Source: Perkinsus chesapeaki (taxonomy: Eukaryota; Perkinsozoa; Perkinsida; Perkinsidae). From it: a stretch of DNA of 26,252 nucleotides. Below, piece by piece: positions 1 to 10,311 of the stretch. The notes under the pieces were generated by a model. That model was not told the DNA's origin and searched no databases. It saw nothing but the letters and a program-made list of their open reading frames with translations. The stretch is from NCBI GenBank assembly GCA_013115145.1, contig JAAPAO010000512.1, forward strand, positions 1 through 26,252, in the 5' to 3' direction. The number at the start of each line of letters is the position of its first letter. Positions within the stretch are counted from its first letter, which is position 1. Both the position numbers and the translations under genes were made by a program.

Positions 1-121
1 TGCTTTGCAACACATCCCCCGAGGGCAAATCGACGGGTAGGGAAGAGACAGGCGCTTGTCAGAGTAAACTCAAGGTCCGATTTCATGACTCAAATTGATC
101 CTCACATTCAGCACCACTAAC
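1..121. other. window edge, no gene assigned
   Basis: This stretch lies downstream of the stop codon of the HEAT-repeat gene. I see no convincing exon or RNA gene in it. It may be the 3' untranslated region of that gene or the edge of a neighbour outside the window. Confidence 0.4.
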
Positions 122-2406
122 CTACTTGGCGGACTGCTCATGTGCGGCTCCAAGGTGCCTTTCTAGTATGGCGCACAGATCAACCCGAGTAGGCTGGTTC
201 TCGGCTAGATCAGCCAAAGCTGCTGCGGCATCACGACGAAGAGATGGTATATTATCCTGAGCAACCACCCATTCTCCTACGACTTATAATTCTCCTTACC
301 TGCATCAGGTTCTCAAGTACAGCAGCAAAGCGCTCAACTGCCATACTGAGAGCTCCTTCAGCAGCCTTGCCGTGCTTAGTCGTATCAAAGCAGGTGCCAG
401 TAGATCCCTTCTTGGCTTGAGCTGACGCTGTGGCGTACAGCTCGCCGATGGCTTGTGCTGCAGTATCTCTCACAGGCCATGATTCGTCCTAGAATCCAAC
501 AGGCATATGACAACAGGCCGCCACCGATACGCGTGAGTAGTTCCCCCCGTCTCCGCTACTACCTGTGTCGCCTCGGTAAGAAGGCCAACCAGCCTTCCCA
601 TTGTCTTCTCGCAATCTGCAGCCTTGTCAGTCTAAGCGCTCAACTCCTGCTGCCTTGAGATGTCACTAAATGCTATTACCTCTACCACAGATGGTAGAAT
701 CCTCGAGCCTATTTCCCTCACACAATGACAGCTAGCTTCCCTCACTGCATGATTAGGTGCGTTCATGGCCTATATAAGATATGTAACCCCATCCCTTCAA
801 GAGTATTACCTCCTCCAGAACGTCCAGTACAAGTGGCATATTCTCCACCAGGAGCCACGAGCCTCCCTGTGGGCCTACCAACAGACGCCATGTGCCCTGG
901 GCATGTACACGGACACCCTCAGCGACATAGTGCCTGAGAGAGACAAGTAGAGCAGCCATGGTAAGGTACTGTTAGTGCTACCTGTTAAGATAGATGGCAA
1001 TTGCCATATTGGCAAAGCTAGGTAATGTTGTTAGCCTTTGACGTAGTGTAAGGTCAGTAAAGGTATCCACCTTATTAACAACTGCCCTAGCTGCTATACA
1101 AGAGGCATATCTAGAATGCCAGACACCAGAACACCGTCCAATGTGATCCCTCCCTCTGAAAGTCTCTTAGTAGTATTACCTCACTTGGCTCCAATTATCC
1201 TTCAATCCTCTGGTGATCCAGCTAACCATGTCCCTAAACTCAGCCCAGCCATCCGCCTCCAGGCCTAATGCACAAATGCCAATGGCCTTCGACGACCACG
1301 ACTACCTTCCCGACCTGCCACAGTCACAAGGTCCGCCAAAGCTAAGAAGGAGTACTCCCTTACAAAGCGGTTAAGATGGGCGCTAGACAGTCTCAGTGTA
1401 TCTATCGGACCAAGGCGTGTCCTCGGGTTCCCCTAATCTTACTACCTAGTAGTTCCTTATCCAACGATCCCCTCTCCCCACGGAACTGTTTTCCACAGCC
1501 CAATACTATTTTTTGAACCGCTCTCATAGAGGTCTCCAGCGAGGACCAGCCTTCAGTATCGTGCTGGCCCAACGCAGCTGGACGATGCCCATCTGTCAGA
1601 AAGCATCCCCACATGCCCAAGGAGCTCGTTCTAACCTCTATGGGCAGCATTGTTATCATCAGCGGCAACAATCCGGACACGATGCTCCTCGATGTCGCCC
1701 AATAGGAAGCTCTTCATCTTCAGCCACACTGCTCTGCCCTGCCGTTGGCTCTGGGCCTCGAGCAGGTCTCCTACTGCCAAGCGAACTCGGTACCTTAGAA
1801 AAGTGGGGGATAGCAAACCAATAGGAATAATAATAAACCCCTGAACGTGGTTAAACCATAACATGCATTACTCTGTATTCTTCAGACCAGCAAGTACAGC
1901 CTCAGTCACTCGGCTCGGAAGTTCTCCATCTCCCAATAGATAAAACTCTCCACATTGTGCCTCCGCCTTCGCCATCACTAACAGCGCACACTGCGCAGAC
2001 TCCCACACACTGCCTGGTGCGGGGCTGATGACCAAGTCCAATAACGTATTATCAAGTGCCTTTAAAGCTGGCTCCTGAGCCACCACTTATCATCGCTGCC
2101 TTCCCAAAGTACGCCGCCACTACCTCCGCTGTGTTCCCTGTATCGATCTCTTTCCTAGTGGAAGCGACTATCCCAGCCAACTGGTTGGTAGCCCTTTCCC
2201 GCGTTAGCCTGGCCTGACTGCTCAACTGCCCAATCAGATCCGACACCGATGGGCCCTCAGAGTTACCAACAATAGATGCCGACTGAGCAAAGAAGCTGCA
2301 TCTTTCACCCCTTTGAAATGAGTGATGGAGCGGTTTAACTCGTACTTACTTGCTGATCGCCAACACTAGCTCTCACAGGCTCGTCATTAGCAGCAGAAAG
2401 GATCAT
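122..2406 (-). CDS. HEAT/ARM-repeat protein, multi-exon
   Basis: Split gene read on the minus strand. The first supported ATG is at 2406 (MILSAANDEPVRASVGD), followed by an intron with a clear GTAAGT donor near 2350 and a CTCAG acceptor near 2287. Successive exons encode helical-repeat sequence: SDLIGQLSSQARLTRERATN (about 2246), GLKDNWSQV (about 1190), EGVRVHAQGTWRLLVGPQGG (about 900), NHAVREASCHCVREIGSRI (about 730), DESWPVRDTAAQAIGEL (about 490) and a last exon ending EQSAK-stop at 122-124. The recurring pattern 'D.sWpVRdtAa.A' / 'NhaVREAsC' is characteristic of HEAT units, and the order resembles a HEAT-only family I associate with plants and protists. No catalytic domain is visible, so it is probably a scaffold. 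A GCN1-like or importin-like identity was considered and is not supported. The true start could lie further upstream. Confidence 0.75.
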
Positions 2407-3115
2407 ACCGATAAGAGGACAAGTAAAGGTTACTTTACAAGAGCAGCCTCAACCTAGTCACATTTTGCACTAATATGCTTCTTTTCCAAATCAAGATTAT
2501 TTTGCACTATAAACGCAAGTACACAGTCATCCGCAAAGCATGTAGTGGAGATGGAGCCACAACACCAGGGCCGCACCTTTCATCACTGCAGAGGCGGCGG
2601 CTTCGATGGTACGATGCTTCCAGGAACGCCTTTCTACATCACCATTCAACTTGTCAAATAGGCAGCAATCAAACAGACCGGAAACGCGCATAGTCGCAGT
2701 AAAGACGTATAAAAACGACATCTCCGGGAATCGAACTTGGATAGTTTCCACGTCCATCTGCTACACATTGTCCACATTATTGAACTTGTTCTTCCTCGTC
2801 CCTCTAGGGATGCCTGGCTTGAGTTATACAATTGGTCTCTCGTACTTTACGGCACCATAACACAACACCACGAGCCGATAGTTATCAAACCTAGTAATTC
2901 TGAGGAGCGTGCATGTCGGAATAATTCTAAGATATAAATGCATTATCGAAAAGTATTTTCGAAGTAGCATATAGCAAGCCACAAACTATTATTGTACGAA
3001 TACAATCGTCATCAAGCAGCAGCTTAGCCTTGAAACACCTAATCGATCCAACACCTGCAATGACTATAAACCCTCGGTATCTCAATGACACGCACTTTAT
3101 AGAGGTTGTCAACTA
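2407..3115. other. intergenic stretch, no supported gene
   Basis: About 700 bp between the HEAT-repeat gene start and the ribonucleotide reductase stop. An open frame of 76 codons runs on the minus strand from an ATG at 2757 to 2527, but it shows no recognisable motif. I therefore do not call it a gene. A T-arm-like string near 2722-2742 does not fold into a tRNA. The region should contain the promoter of the HEAT gene and the 3' UTR of the reductase gene. Confidence 0.4.
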
Positions 3116-6100
3116 CTAACCGCTGCATGCGATGCAGGTATCTTCTTCTTCCTCCTGTACCTAAACGTAATACGCTTAACGCCCACATAGACCCAGCCAC
3201 ATCCACGTGATTGACAGCAAACCCGAAACGCTATATTAGCGAATCAAGCAAGAATGCCGTAAGGAACGTGAAAACTAAGGTGAGAAAAATATGGGCGTCC
3301 CGCCGCCCGGAGCCGGCCGCCGTGTTACGTATTGGGGCTTCAGTGGGGACGACCTCGGCTTCAGCGGCGATTCGGCCGTGACCTTTTTGGCATCGAGGGT
3401 AAACTGGATGGCATCAGCAGCAGCTTTAGTACGTAAATAATATCTAATACAAAAATAACAAAGAACAATCTTCTTGCTACGCACTGTCCAGTTTTCAAGC
3501 CTAACTTCCAACCATAAAAGTGCATAGAGGACAACTTGGCATTGGTGCAGTTTGTCATATGTATATTAAGTGATTGTGATTGGTCAATGTACCTGATTAT
3601 TACACTACAAAGGATGTCATATTAAATAACCCACGGTCCTCGCCCAGCAGCCATGTCGAGAATCTTCTTTTGCTTGATCTCCCACACGGTCTTATATAGG
3701 TTCTAAATAGTCCGTATCCGAATGCGTCTGCCCACCGTGCTGCTGCTGCTGCCCACTCACCTGCACTTCATCTGGTATCTCCTCAATACCCTGTACCGAT
3801 CCTTTCTGTCTGATAATCTTATCCTTAATCTCATCATTCCACAAATCAAGCTCCATAAGATCATGAACAAGATGCCTGTTAACCTGCACAAACTCGCCCG
3901 CCAATACCTGAGCAATCACAAGAGATATCTCAAACCCAACACGCCGACTCTGACCCACCCGACGGACGTAGATGTTTTGAGTGTACGGCTCGAAGGCCTC
4001 GTTATTCCCTAAAATCTGTGCTGTACCTTCAAGGATTCCCCAGTCTCCCCATCGACTGCTCTCGAATGTAAGCCTTACTGGCGGTTGGCATCGGAGCTAC
4101 CAACAACGAGTTGCGCATACCGTGCTCCTTAATCTGTGCCTTCAGAGTCTCCCAATCCCAGCGGCCCGAATCAGGGGTGACATCTGACACGTTACCGAGT
4201 CCACAAACGATGCCACTAGGCGACCACCTACCCCACATATCAAATTGCAGAATTCCCTCACTTGCCGGGCTGCCATTAAAGGTTTGATAAGGCCTGCCAA
4301 ACCACCATAACACCACCACCACTCCACGACGACGACAAGTGTAGCAATAATCTCTACCCATGTTCCATAGCCAACTCCATACTGGCTTCGCAAGCTGCGT
4401 GATATATCGTCTCGAATATATCGTTATTCAATTTCAATGCCTCGGCCGACTCGTACGAATGACGCATGAGCAGGAAGGCATCAGCAAGCCCCTAAACGAC
4501 ACGACAAGCTGTCTCTACCTACCAAACCAACATGGATAGCCTCAACACCTGAACACCAATGCCGATCGGTCTATGGCGCATATTGCTATTCCTGGCTTCC
4601 ACCACAGGATAATAGTTACGGTCGATAACCTTTAAGGAGACAATCAACACTCAATATATTCAGCAATAACCAATACCTTGTTGAGGTTTCTGGTCACAAC
4701 CTTGGTCACTTCATGGAGCCGTTTGAAATCATAAGTACCTAACGCCACAATGGGCACCTTACCCAAAAGACCTCTCCACATCTTACGTGTTTCCTTATCG
4801 ACAAACATATTAAGAGCAACGGAGGCAAGATTACACACCGCCACTTCATCTGGGCTGGTATACCTACCAAGACACCATCAAATTACCTCATTACCTTCAT
4901 TATTCAGCACTCACTCTACGATCTCACAGCACAAATTAGAGCATCGGATCGTTCCGAGGTTCTTCTGATTGCTCTTTCGATTAGCAGCGTCCTTATACCT
5001 ACACTCCACCTATACTTCAGCAGCCCACTGTCTATATAATGCCTACAGCATATAAGGTATGCCAGTCTCTTGCTGAGACTCTAGGATTTTGAACCAGAGA
5101 GATTGAGCCTTCACCGTCTTCCTTCCAACGCCTTCCTTTTCGTACTTTTCGTACAGAGCCTCGAACTCCTCACCGTACCTAATCGCCAACATAGAGCATT
5201 CAGGCCACACAACAGCGAAGTAGCGGCGTACGTGTCTTGGAGCCCAGGCGCCTCATTAGGGCAGAAGAGTGTCCACTCACCATTAGCCATAACTCTCTTC
5301 ATAAAAAGATCAGGAATCTGAAAAGCCAATATTGACACTGCGACAGATGTGCCCGGGCATGCATACCCAAAGACCGTAGAAGAGATCGCGAGCACGCTGC
5401 TCCTCTTTTCCGTGATTCTTCTTCAAGTCGAGGAACTCAAACACATCAGAGTGCCACGGTTCAAGGTACATGGCGAAAGATCCCTTTCGCTTTCCACCAC
5501 CTGAATCGCCAGTCCAGAGTACACTACTAATAATAACTCCTACCTTGATCAACGTATCTCGCAGTGTCGTTAAAGACTCTGAGCATCGGCACAATCCCAT
5601 TTGAGAAGCCATTGGTGCCTCTAATATAACTCTCAGTTGCCCTAATACCACTAATGGCAACACCGATTCCTCCAGCAGTCTTCGATATCATAGCACCTCA
5701 ACACACATTTCCTACCACATTTCCGTCAACTCACAAACCTTACATTGCTTCAACGTGTCATAAATCCCTTCTATAGAGTCGCCCTTCATAGTAAGCAAGA
5801 AGCAGCTCGACATCTGGGGATGAGGGGTGCCAGCGTTGAATAAAGTAGGAGTGGCGTGAGTGAACATTCTAGTAGACATCAAATTGTACCTTCACAAAGC
5901 ATCCCTAAATAGCACCCATAACAGTCACCCCTACGTTTCGATGGCAGCATCGACATCTTCACCATGAATACCCACAGACACTCTCATGAGCATGTGCTGT
6001 GGTCTTTCCAGACAAGCCTTGTTCGAAGGCCTCTTTAGAAGGTAAGATCTCTCCAATGTCTTAAAGCCGAAGTAATCATAATCGAAGTCCCTCTCGTAAT

Positions 6101-6692
6101 CGATAGCCTGCCAACAACACCTCCCATCACAACTTCGCATTTCGACCAACTCACATTATCCAGTTTTTCAGCATTGGCTGTGACGATGTTATAGACCTCC
6201 TCGCTGACCAGTGGGGCATGGCGGCCACGAGTATCAGTTATATGATACAACTCCGATACCTGCCAACATCTCTCCGGCTAACCTTACCGCAACCTCTACC
6301 GTCTTAGCGAAGCTCTCCTCAGTGTTCTTATGAAGATTACTAACAGCGATTCTAGCGGCCAGAGTAGAGAAGTCGGGGTGAACTTGCGACATATAGGCGC
6401 AGGTCTCCGCTGCCAAGGAATCCAGCTCCTAAAAACACCCTATTCGTCCCCATTCAACCCTAGTCTACTCACCGTAGTCGTGACGCCAGGATAGATACCC
6501 TCAGCAACCTTCTGCGTGATCTGTGTCACATCAACATAGTCCTCATTGAGGCCCTTGGTCAACGGACGTATCCTCTAGAAAGCCACGCTCCTCTCAACAA
6601 CCCGTACTGTAGTCTTCAACACTCACCTTGGTTATCTTATCGAACTGCACTTCAGCCCTGTGGCCATCACGCTTGATGACATACATAACCAT
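3116..6692 (-). CDS. RNR1: ribonucleoside-diphosphate reductase, large (R1) subunit
   Basis: Class Ia large subunit, which reduces ribonucleoside diphosphates to deoxyribonucleotides together with the R2 radical subunit, in the cytosol. The ATG at 6692 opens an ATP-cone ([20 protein letters not shown]), the allosteric activity site. Further exons give [15 protein letters not shown] (about 6060), [17 protein letters not shown] (about 5970), [20 protein letters not shown] (about 5480) and [15 protein letters not shown] (about 5280). The active-site block SNLCCEIVE (about 4940) has the Asn-x-Cys-x-Glu catalytic trio. Then come [17 protein letters not shown] (about 4110), [16 protein letters not shown] (about 3880), [15 protein letters not shown] (about 3530) and [14 protein letters not shown] (about 3410). 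The last exon, 3116-3160, follows a 168-nt intron (3161-3328) and encodes an acidic linker and CIACSG-stop, the shuttle cysteine pair. At least ten introns are inferred. All expected family blocks appear in order, so the gene looks complete and functional. No R2 gene is in the window. Confidence 0.95.
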
Positions 6693-6916
6693 CTTGCCAG
6701 GTAGTGGTGGTGACAAAGGAAACCAACGTAGCTGCCAAAACCCATTCCATCCACAATCGAACGCTCTTATCAACACTCAACGCAATGTTGTCATACAGCC
6801 GTGGACGAGCAAGCTCAAACGTCACGCATCCCGAGCTCGCTTATTAGATCGTGAATTATGTTGATCGGCCTTCTTCTTCTTGCAGTATCTATCAAATACA
6901 ACAACATGCCTTCCCC

Positions 6917-8207
6917 TTAGACAGTTCTGTACTTCTCCTCTAATTCCTCTATAAAATTCCCTTGCCTCTTCTGCTGGTTCTTCAGTATCCCCAACGCCAG
7001 CTGGTCGAGGGAGGGCTCTGCATTGGACCTGTCTCAAAACACTGCAACGCCAAACCCGTCACAGGCTCACTTGACTTTGCACTCCTTCGCCTCTCGCTTC
7101 AACTTGGCCGATAGACGCTTGGCATTTTGACGAAGCTTCGGCAACGATGACTTGAACGCTGGCAAGAGATCCTGAAATGGGCAATGAGAATTCAACACAG
7201 CAAGATGAAGAAATGAATAGTACATGTCGTGTAAATGAAGACCACCATTAAGTAGTACTATGAAGGCGAAAATTCAAAGGTTAACCCTAAACGGGGAGAA
7301 TGCCCGTATTGAATGGTCCCACTAGAAGGATTGGTGCCTCTCCGGCCCTGGCACTAGTCGGTTGACCGACACTACCTTAACCCGAAGAGATAACACTTGG
7401 CAACGATTGCTCACCTTGTTATCTGAACTCAGCCACTGCTCGATAAATTCAGCGAACCTATCGACATCTTGTGGTCTAGAAAGAATGATCCATTCCAACA
7501 TATCAGCCACATCTCCACTAAGTATACAAACCCTAGCAGCACTAATCTACACCCAACCAAAGCCTACTCGCGTTGCTCCACATACCGCTTAATATCCTCC
7601 TTTTCTTCATCAGAATCCCGATACTGTGCAGCAAAGGCGTCGATATCCTCAGCAGTGAGTACTGGATACAACCTGAAGCCCATGAACCACAAACCACACC
7701 AGCGCCCTACTTGCGGTAGTAAGAGTATGCCTGTCTAAACTCATCGCTCTCGTCCTCGAACACAGCCAGGTCTCCTCCGCTTTCATCATACCTACCGTTT
7801 CGATGCTCACCTATCCGGACGCCAAAAAGCCGTACCGTTTCCGTTGCTCTTCATCACTGAGGATGCTATATGCTCTTTGAAGCTTAACAAAGCTGTTGTG
7901 GGCTTCGGCATCATCTGGGTTCTTATCAGGATGAACCTAGCTACACTGTGACACCTTCACCAGCCTCAACATCAACCTGACCTGCCTAGCACGCAACAGA
8001 TACCCCTTCCTTATCTCACTCGTGCTCGCATCACGCTCAACACCTAATAACCGATACCTGAAGAGCAACAAAAGTGGGAAGGACAACTATATTGAGGAAG
8101 CAAATGAGCGTTGCAGCAGAACTCCCCACGCACTTTGGAACTCACAATAGAAAAGAATCTCCCTCTTCTTCTACCACCTGACCACCACTCACTCCATTAG
8201 ACGACAT
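6917..8207 (-). CDS. DNAJC9: DNAJC9-like J-domain protein (probable histone co-chaperone)
   Basis: The ATG at 8207 gives MSSNGVSGGQVVEEEGDSFL. A GTGAGT donor then joins to YRLLGVERDASTSEIRKGYL (about 8060-8000). The next exon starts VHPDKNPDDAEAHNSFV, giving the J-domain HPD signature that stimulates Hsp70, followed by YSILSDEEQRKRYG. After the J domain come LTAEDIDAFAAQYRDSDEE (about 7650), GDVADMLEWIILSRPQDVD (about 7490) and a basic helix LPAFKSSLPKLRQNAKRLSA (about 7150). The last exon contains SLDQLALGILKNQQKRQGNF (about 7010) and ends EKYRTV-stop at 6917-6919. The post-J region and the C-terminal basic segments line up with animal DNAJC9, a nuclear H3-H4 histone co-chaperone; that function is transferred by homology. 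A Lys-rich open frame at 6822-6890 could be an alternative last exon. At least five introns are inferred. Confidence 0.85.
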
Positions 8208-8528
8208 AACAACTACATACCACCCAGTGAATTAACTCATATCACTAAACTAAATCCCGGCCAATATCGAGGCCTAGTATAAGCGAAAAAATACAGGCAT
8301 AGTGTCAGGATATACACACCACGAGGAGGAGGAGGAGCAAGTAGATACTGAAACCGAATACAGTGGTCTAGGTGCACTGCCCTTACCACCACACAATCGC
8401 TGGAGGCATTCATTGGCGGACACCTTTACAAAAGAAATCTATAGGGGGACCATCTACTTCTTGTGCGTGTGGAAGTGGTCGCTGTAGTACCTAAAGTACA
8501 AAAAAGTAGGTAAGTGCAAAAGGGTTTC
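8208..8528. other. intergenic, no gene seen
   Basis: About 320 bp between the J-protein start and the LYR-like gene stop, both on the minus strand. A GAGGAGGAGGAG tract (about 8321) gives a Glu-rich open frame on the plus strand with no further support. The region probably holds the promoter of the J-protein gene. Confidence 0.35.
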
Positions 8529-8828
8529 CTAGATGGCTGACATGTTATTGATTTTGCTTTGTCTATCAAGGATCTCGAAGTTTTTCTCCTGCTCCTTGAG
8601 GAACTCAGCTTCCTGTGCTGCACGTGCCGCCTCGTCTAGGGCCGCGAAACGGTCGAAATCCGAGTTGGTCTGAAAGGCGGTATCTTGCACTACAAAACGA
8701 GAAACACTTACAATGCGCTCGAAGTACTGCTTGAAATTAGGGTCACTAAATCTAGAAGCTGCCCCTATGCATCTTGTGAACATCATCTTCACAGCAGGCG
8801 ACAAGGCATCCAACTTCGTGGGCAGCAT
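8529..8828 (-). CDS. small LYR-motif (ISD11/LYRM4-like) protein
   Basis: The ATG at 8828 starts MLPTKLDALSPAVKMMFTRC and the stop TAG is at 8529-8531. Two exons are inferred: a 42-nt intron (8670-8711; GTAAGT donor, TTTCAG acceptor) separates NFKQYFERI from TNSDFDRF. The 42 nt are a multiple of three and contain no stop, so the unspliced frame is also open. The product is about 85 residues spliced or 99 unspliced. The pattern 'ASRFSDPNFKQYFERI' followed by a charged helix and 'EILDRQSKIN' resembles the LYR family (F..yN.r.Y..rri..F), in particular ISD11, the mitochondrial partner of cysteine desulfurase and acyl carrier protein in Fe-S cluster assembly. The LYR tripeptide itself is not conserved, so the family call is tentative. 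It is divergent from the phosphomannomutase gene. Confidence 0.5.
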   Translation of the reverse strand: MLPTKLDALSPAVKMMFTRCIGAASRFSDPNFKQYFERIVSVSRFVVQDTAFQTNSDFDRFAALDEAARAAQEAEFLKEQEKNFEILDRQSKINNMSAI

Positions 8829-9049
8829 TTCACTTAGTAGGTACAATAAAATAACTGAACTTATCCACCAGCATTACCAACTTCAATAAGTCTAGGGAAC
8901 CCCCAATACTGCCAGACTAGACTCCTAAGCTTTATAAACCCAGTCTAACCTGCCAAAAGCGGTTATGCATTTTTGGATGTAAATAGCGCGCGCCCTGTTA
9001 ATCGATTTCATTTTCCAAGTGACTAGCAAGTCCCACTGTCTGAAGCAGC
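8829..9049. promoter_or_regulatory. shared intergenic region between divergent genes
   Basis: A 221-bp gap separates the ATGs of the minus-strand LYR-like gene and the plus-strand phosphomannomutase gene, so it must hold both start regions. No canonical TATA box is evident. A GCGCGCGC run sits near 8987-8994. The promoter role is inferred from gene orientation only. Confidence 0.45.
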
Positions 9050-10175
9050 ATGTCGGTGAAATACGCTTTGTTTGATTTGGACGGCACTTTAACCGTTCCA
9101 CGAGGGGCAGCTACATCTGAGATGTTAGAGCTCATACAAAAGCTCAGGACCGTTGCTAAAGGTAACCATGGGACAGGAAAAGATACTTGAAACGAGAAAG
9201 ATACCAATAAGGTTGATAGCGTTACCAATGGCGTATTACAACAACTAGCTGTGTTAGTATTAATAAAGAATGATAAGCCACATGTCTCATGTCAGTCGGT
9301 GTTGTATCCGGGTCTGACCTCCCTAAACTCAACGAGCAGTTCACCGCTGACTGTCGAGATTGTGTTGACTATACCTTTCCCGAAAATGGCATTGTTGCCT
9401 ATCAAGGAAGAGAACTGGTAATAACCACCGCAGCAACTGCCCGCCTATTTCAGCGCCTTTTCAGATTGGCTCCAATAGTTTTGCCAAGTTCCTTGGGGAA
9501 GACAAACTGCAGGAGATGATCAACTTCGTTTTAAGATATTTTTCGGAGATAACTCTCCCTGTTAAACGCGGCACTTTCGTCGAGTAAGCTCTCCTCATTG
9601 CGCCGAACAATGCCTCTTCCCAGGTACCGTATGGGCATGCTCAACTTCTCGCCAATAGGAAGACAATGCTCCCAGGAAGAACGAATCCAGTTTAATGAGT
9701 ACCCCGTAAACTGCATTCGCAACCGAATAAATATCTTCCACAGATTCGACAAAGAGCATCATATACGTGAAAAGTTCGTCGAGGAAATGACCAAAAGGTT
9801 CAGCAAGTAACCACCTCCTAGGGCAGCATCGTCATCATCATTGCCTTCAGATATGGTGTCCAATTTGCGATTGGCGGGCAGATCTCCGTTGATTGCTTCC
9901 CCAAGGGCTGGGACAAAACCTTCGTTTTACGATATCTTCCGGGGGATGCTGAAGTAGGGCAGATGCTTCAGTGCCTTCGGAGGATTGCACTTATTCCTAG
10001 ATTCATTTTTTTGGAGACAAGACCACGCCGGGTGGGAATGACTATGAGATTTATGAGCATCCACGTAGTCGTCCGTCACTGCGCCACAAAATTGTCTGGC
10101 ACAGGTACCATAGGCCACTCTGTGAAGGACCCGGTAGATGCCATGAAGCAGATAAAGGAAACTTTTGGCATCTAA
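9050..10175 (+). CDS. PMM: phosphomannomutase (HAD superfamily)
   Basis: Interconverts mannose-6-phosphate and mannose-1-phosphate, supplying GDP-mannose for N-glycans and GPI anchors, in the cytosol. The ATG at 9050 gives [20 protein letters not shown] with the HAD nucleophile motif DxDGT (DLDGT). Later exons: [15 protein letters not shown] (from about 9297), [31 protein letters not shown] (about 9490-9540), [10 protein letters not shown], then [18 protein letters not shown] (about 9629). [37 protein letters not shown] (about 9875), FFGDK and the last exon [20 protein letters not shown] close the protein, with TAA at 10173-10175. About six introns are inferred; one joins GREL to [11 protein letters not shown] and removes an apparently in-frame stretch. 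The order and spacing match eukaryotic PMM along its whole length (about 245 residues). It is convergent with the next gene, 136 bp away. Confidence 0.93.
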
Positions 10176-10311
10176 ACTGCTCCCTAGTATCAATCACCAT
10201 CCTTAGCCTTGAGTTAACAATAACAATATTCGGTATTAACTGAAAGCTTATCGGTATAAGGGGACAAACTACAGGTACTGAGTAACAGTAATAAGAGTAA
10301 TGACGTTGAGC

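Noticed and set aside
2527-2757. 76-codon minus-strand ORF between the HEAT and reductase genes
   Set aside because: It has no motif, splice context or homology that I recognise, and its length is compatible with chance.
2715-2830. tRNA-like T arm (GTTCGATTCCCGG) on the minus strand
   Set aside because: The T stem mispairs at two positions and no matching 5' acceptor or D arm lies at the right distance.
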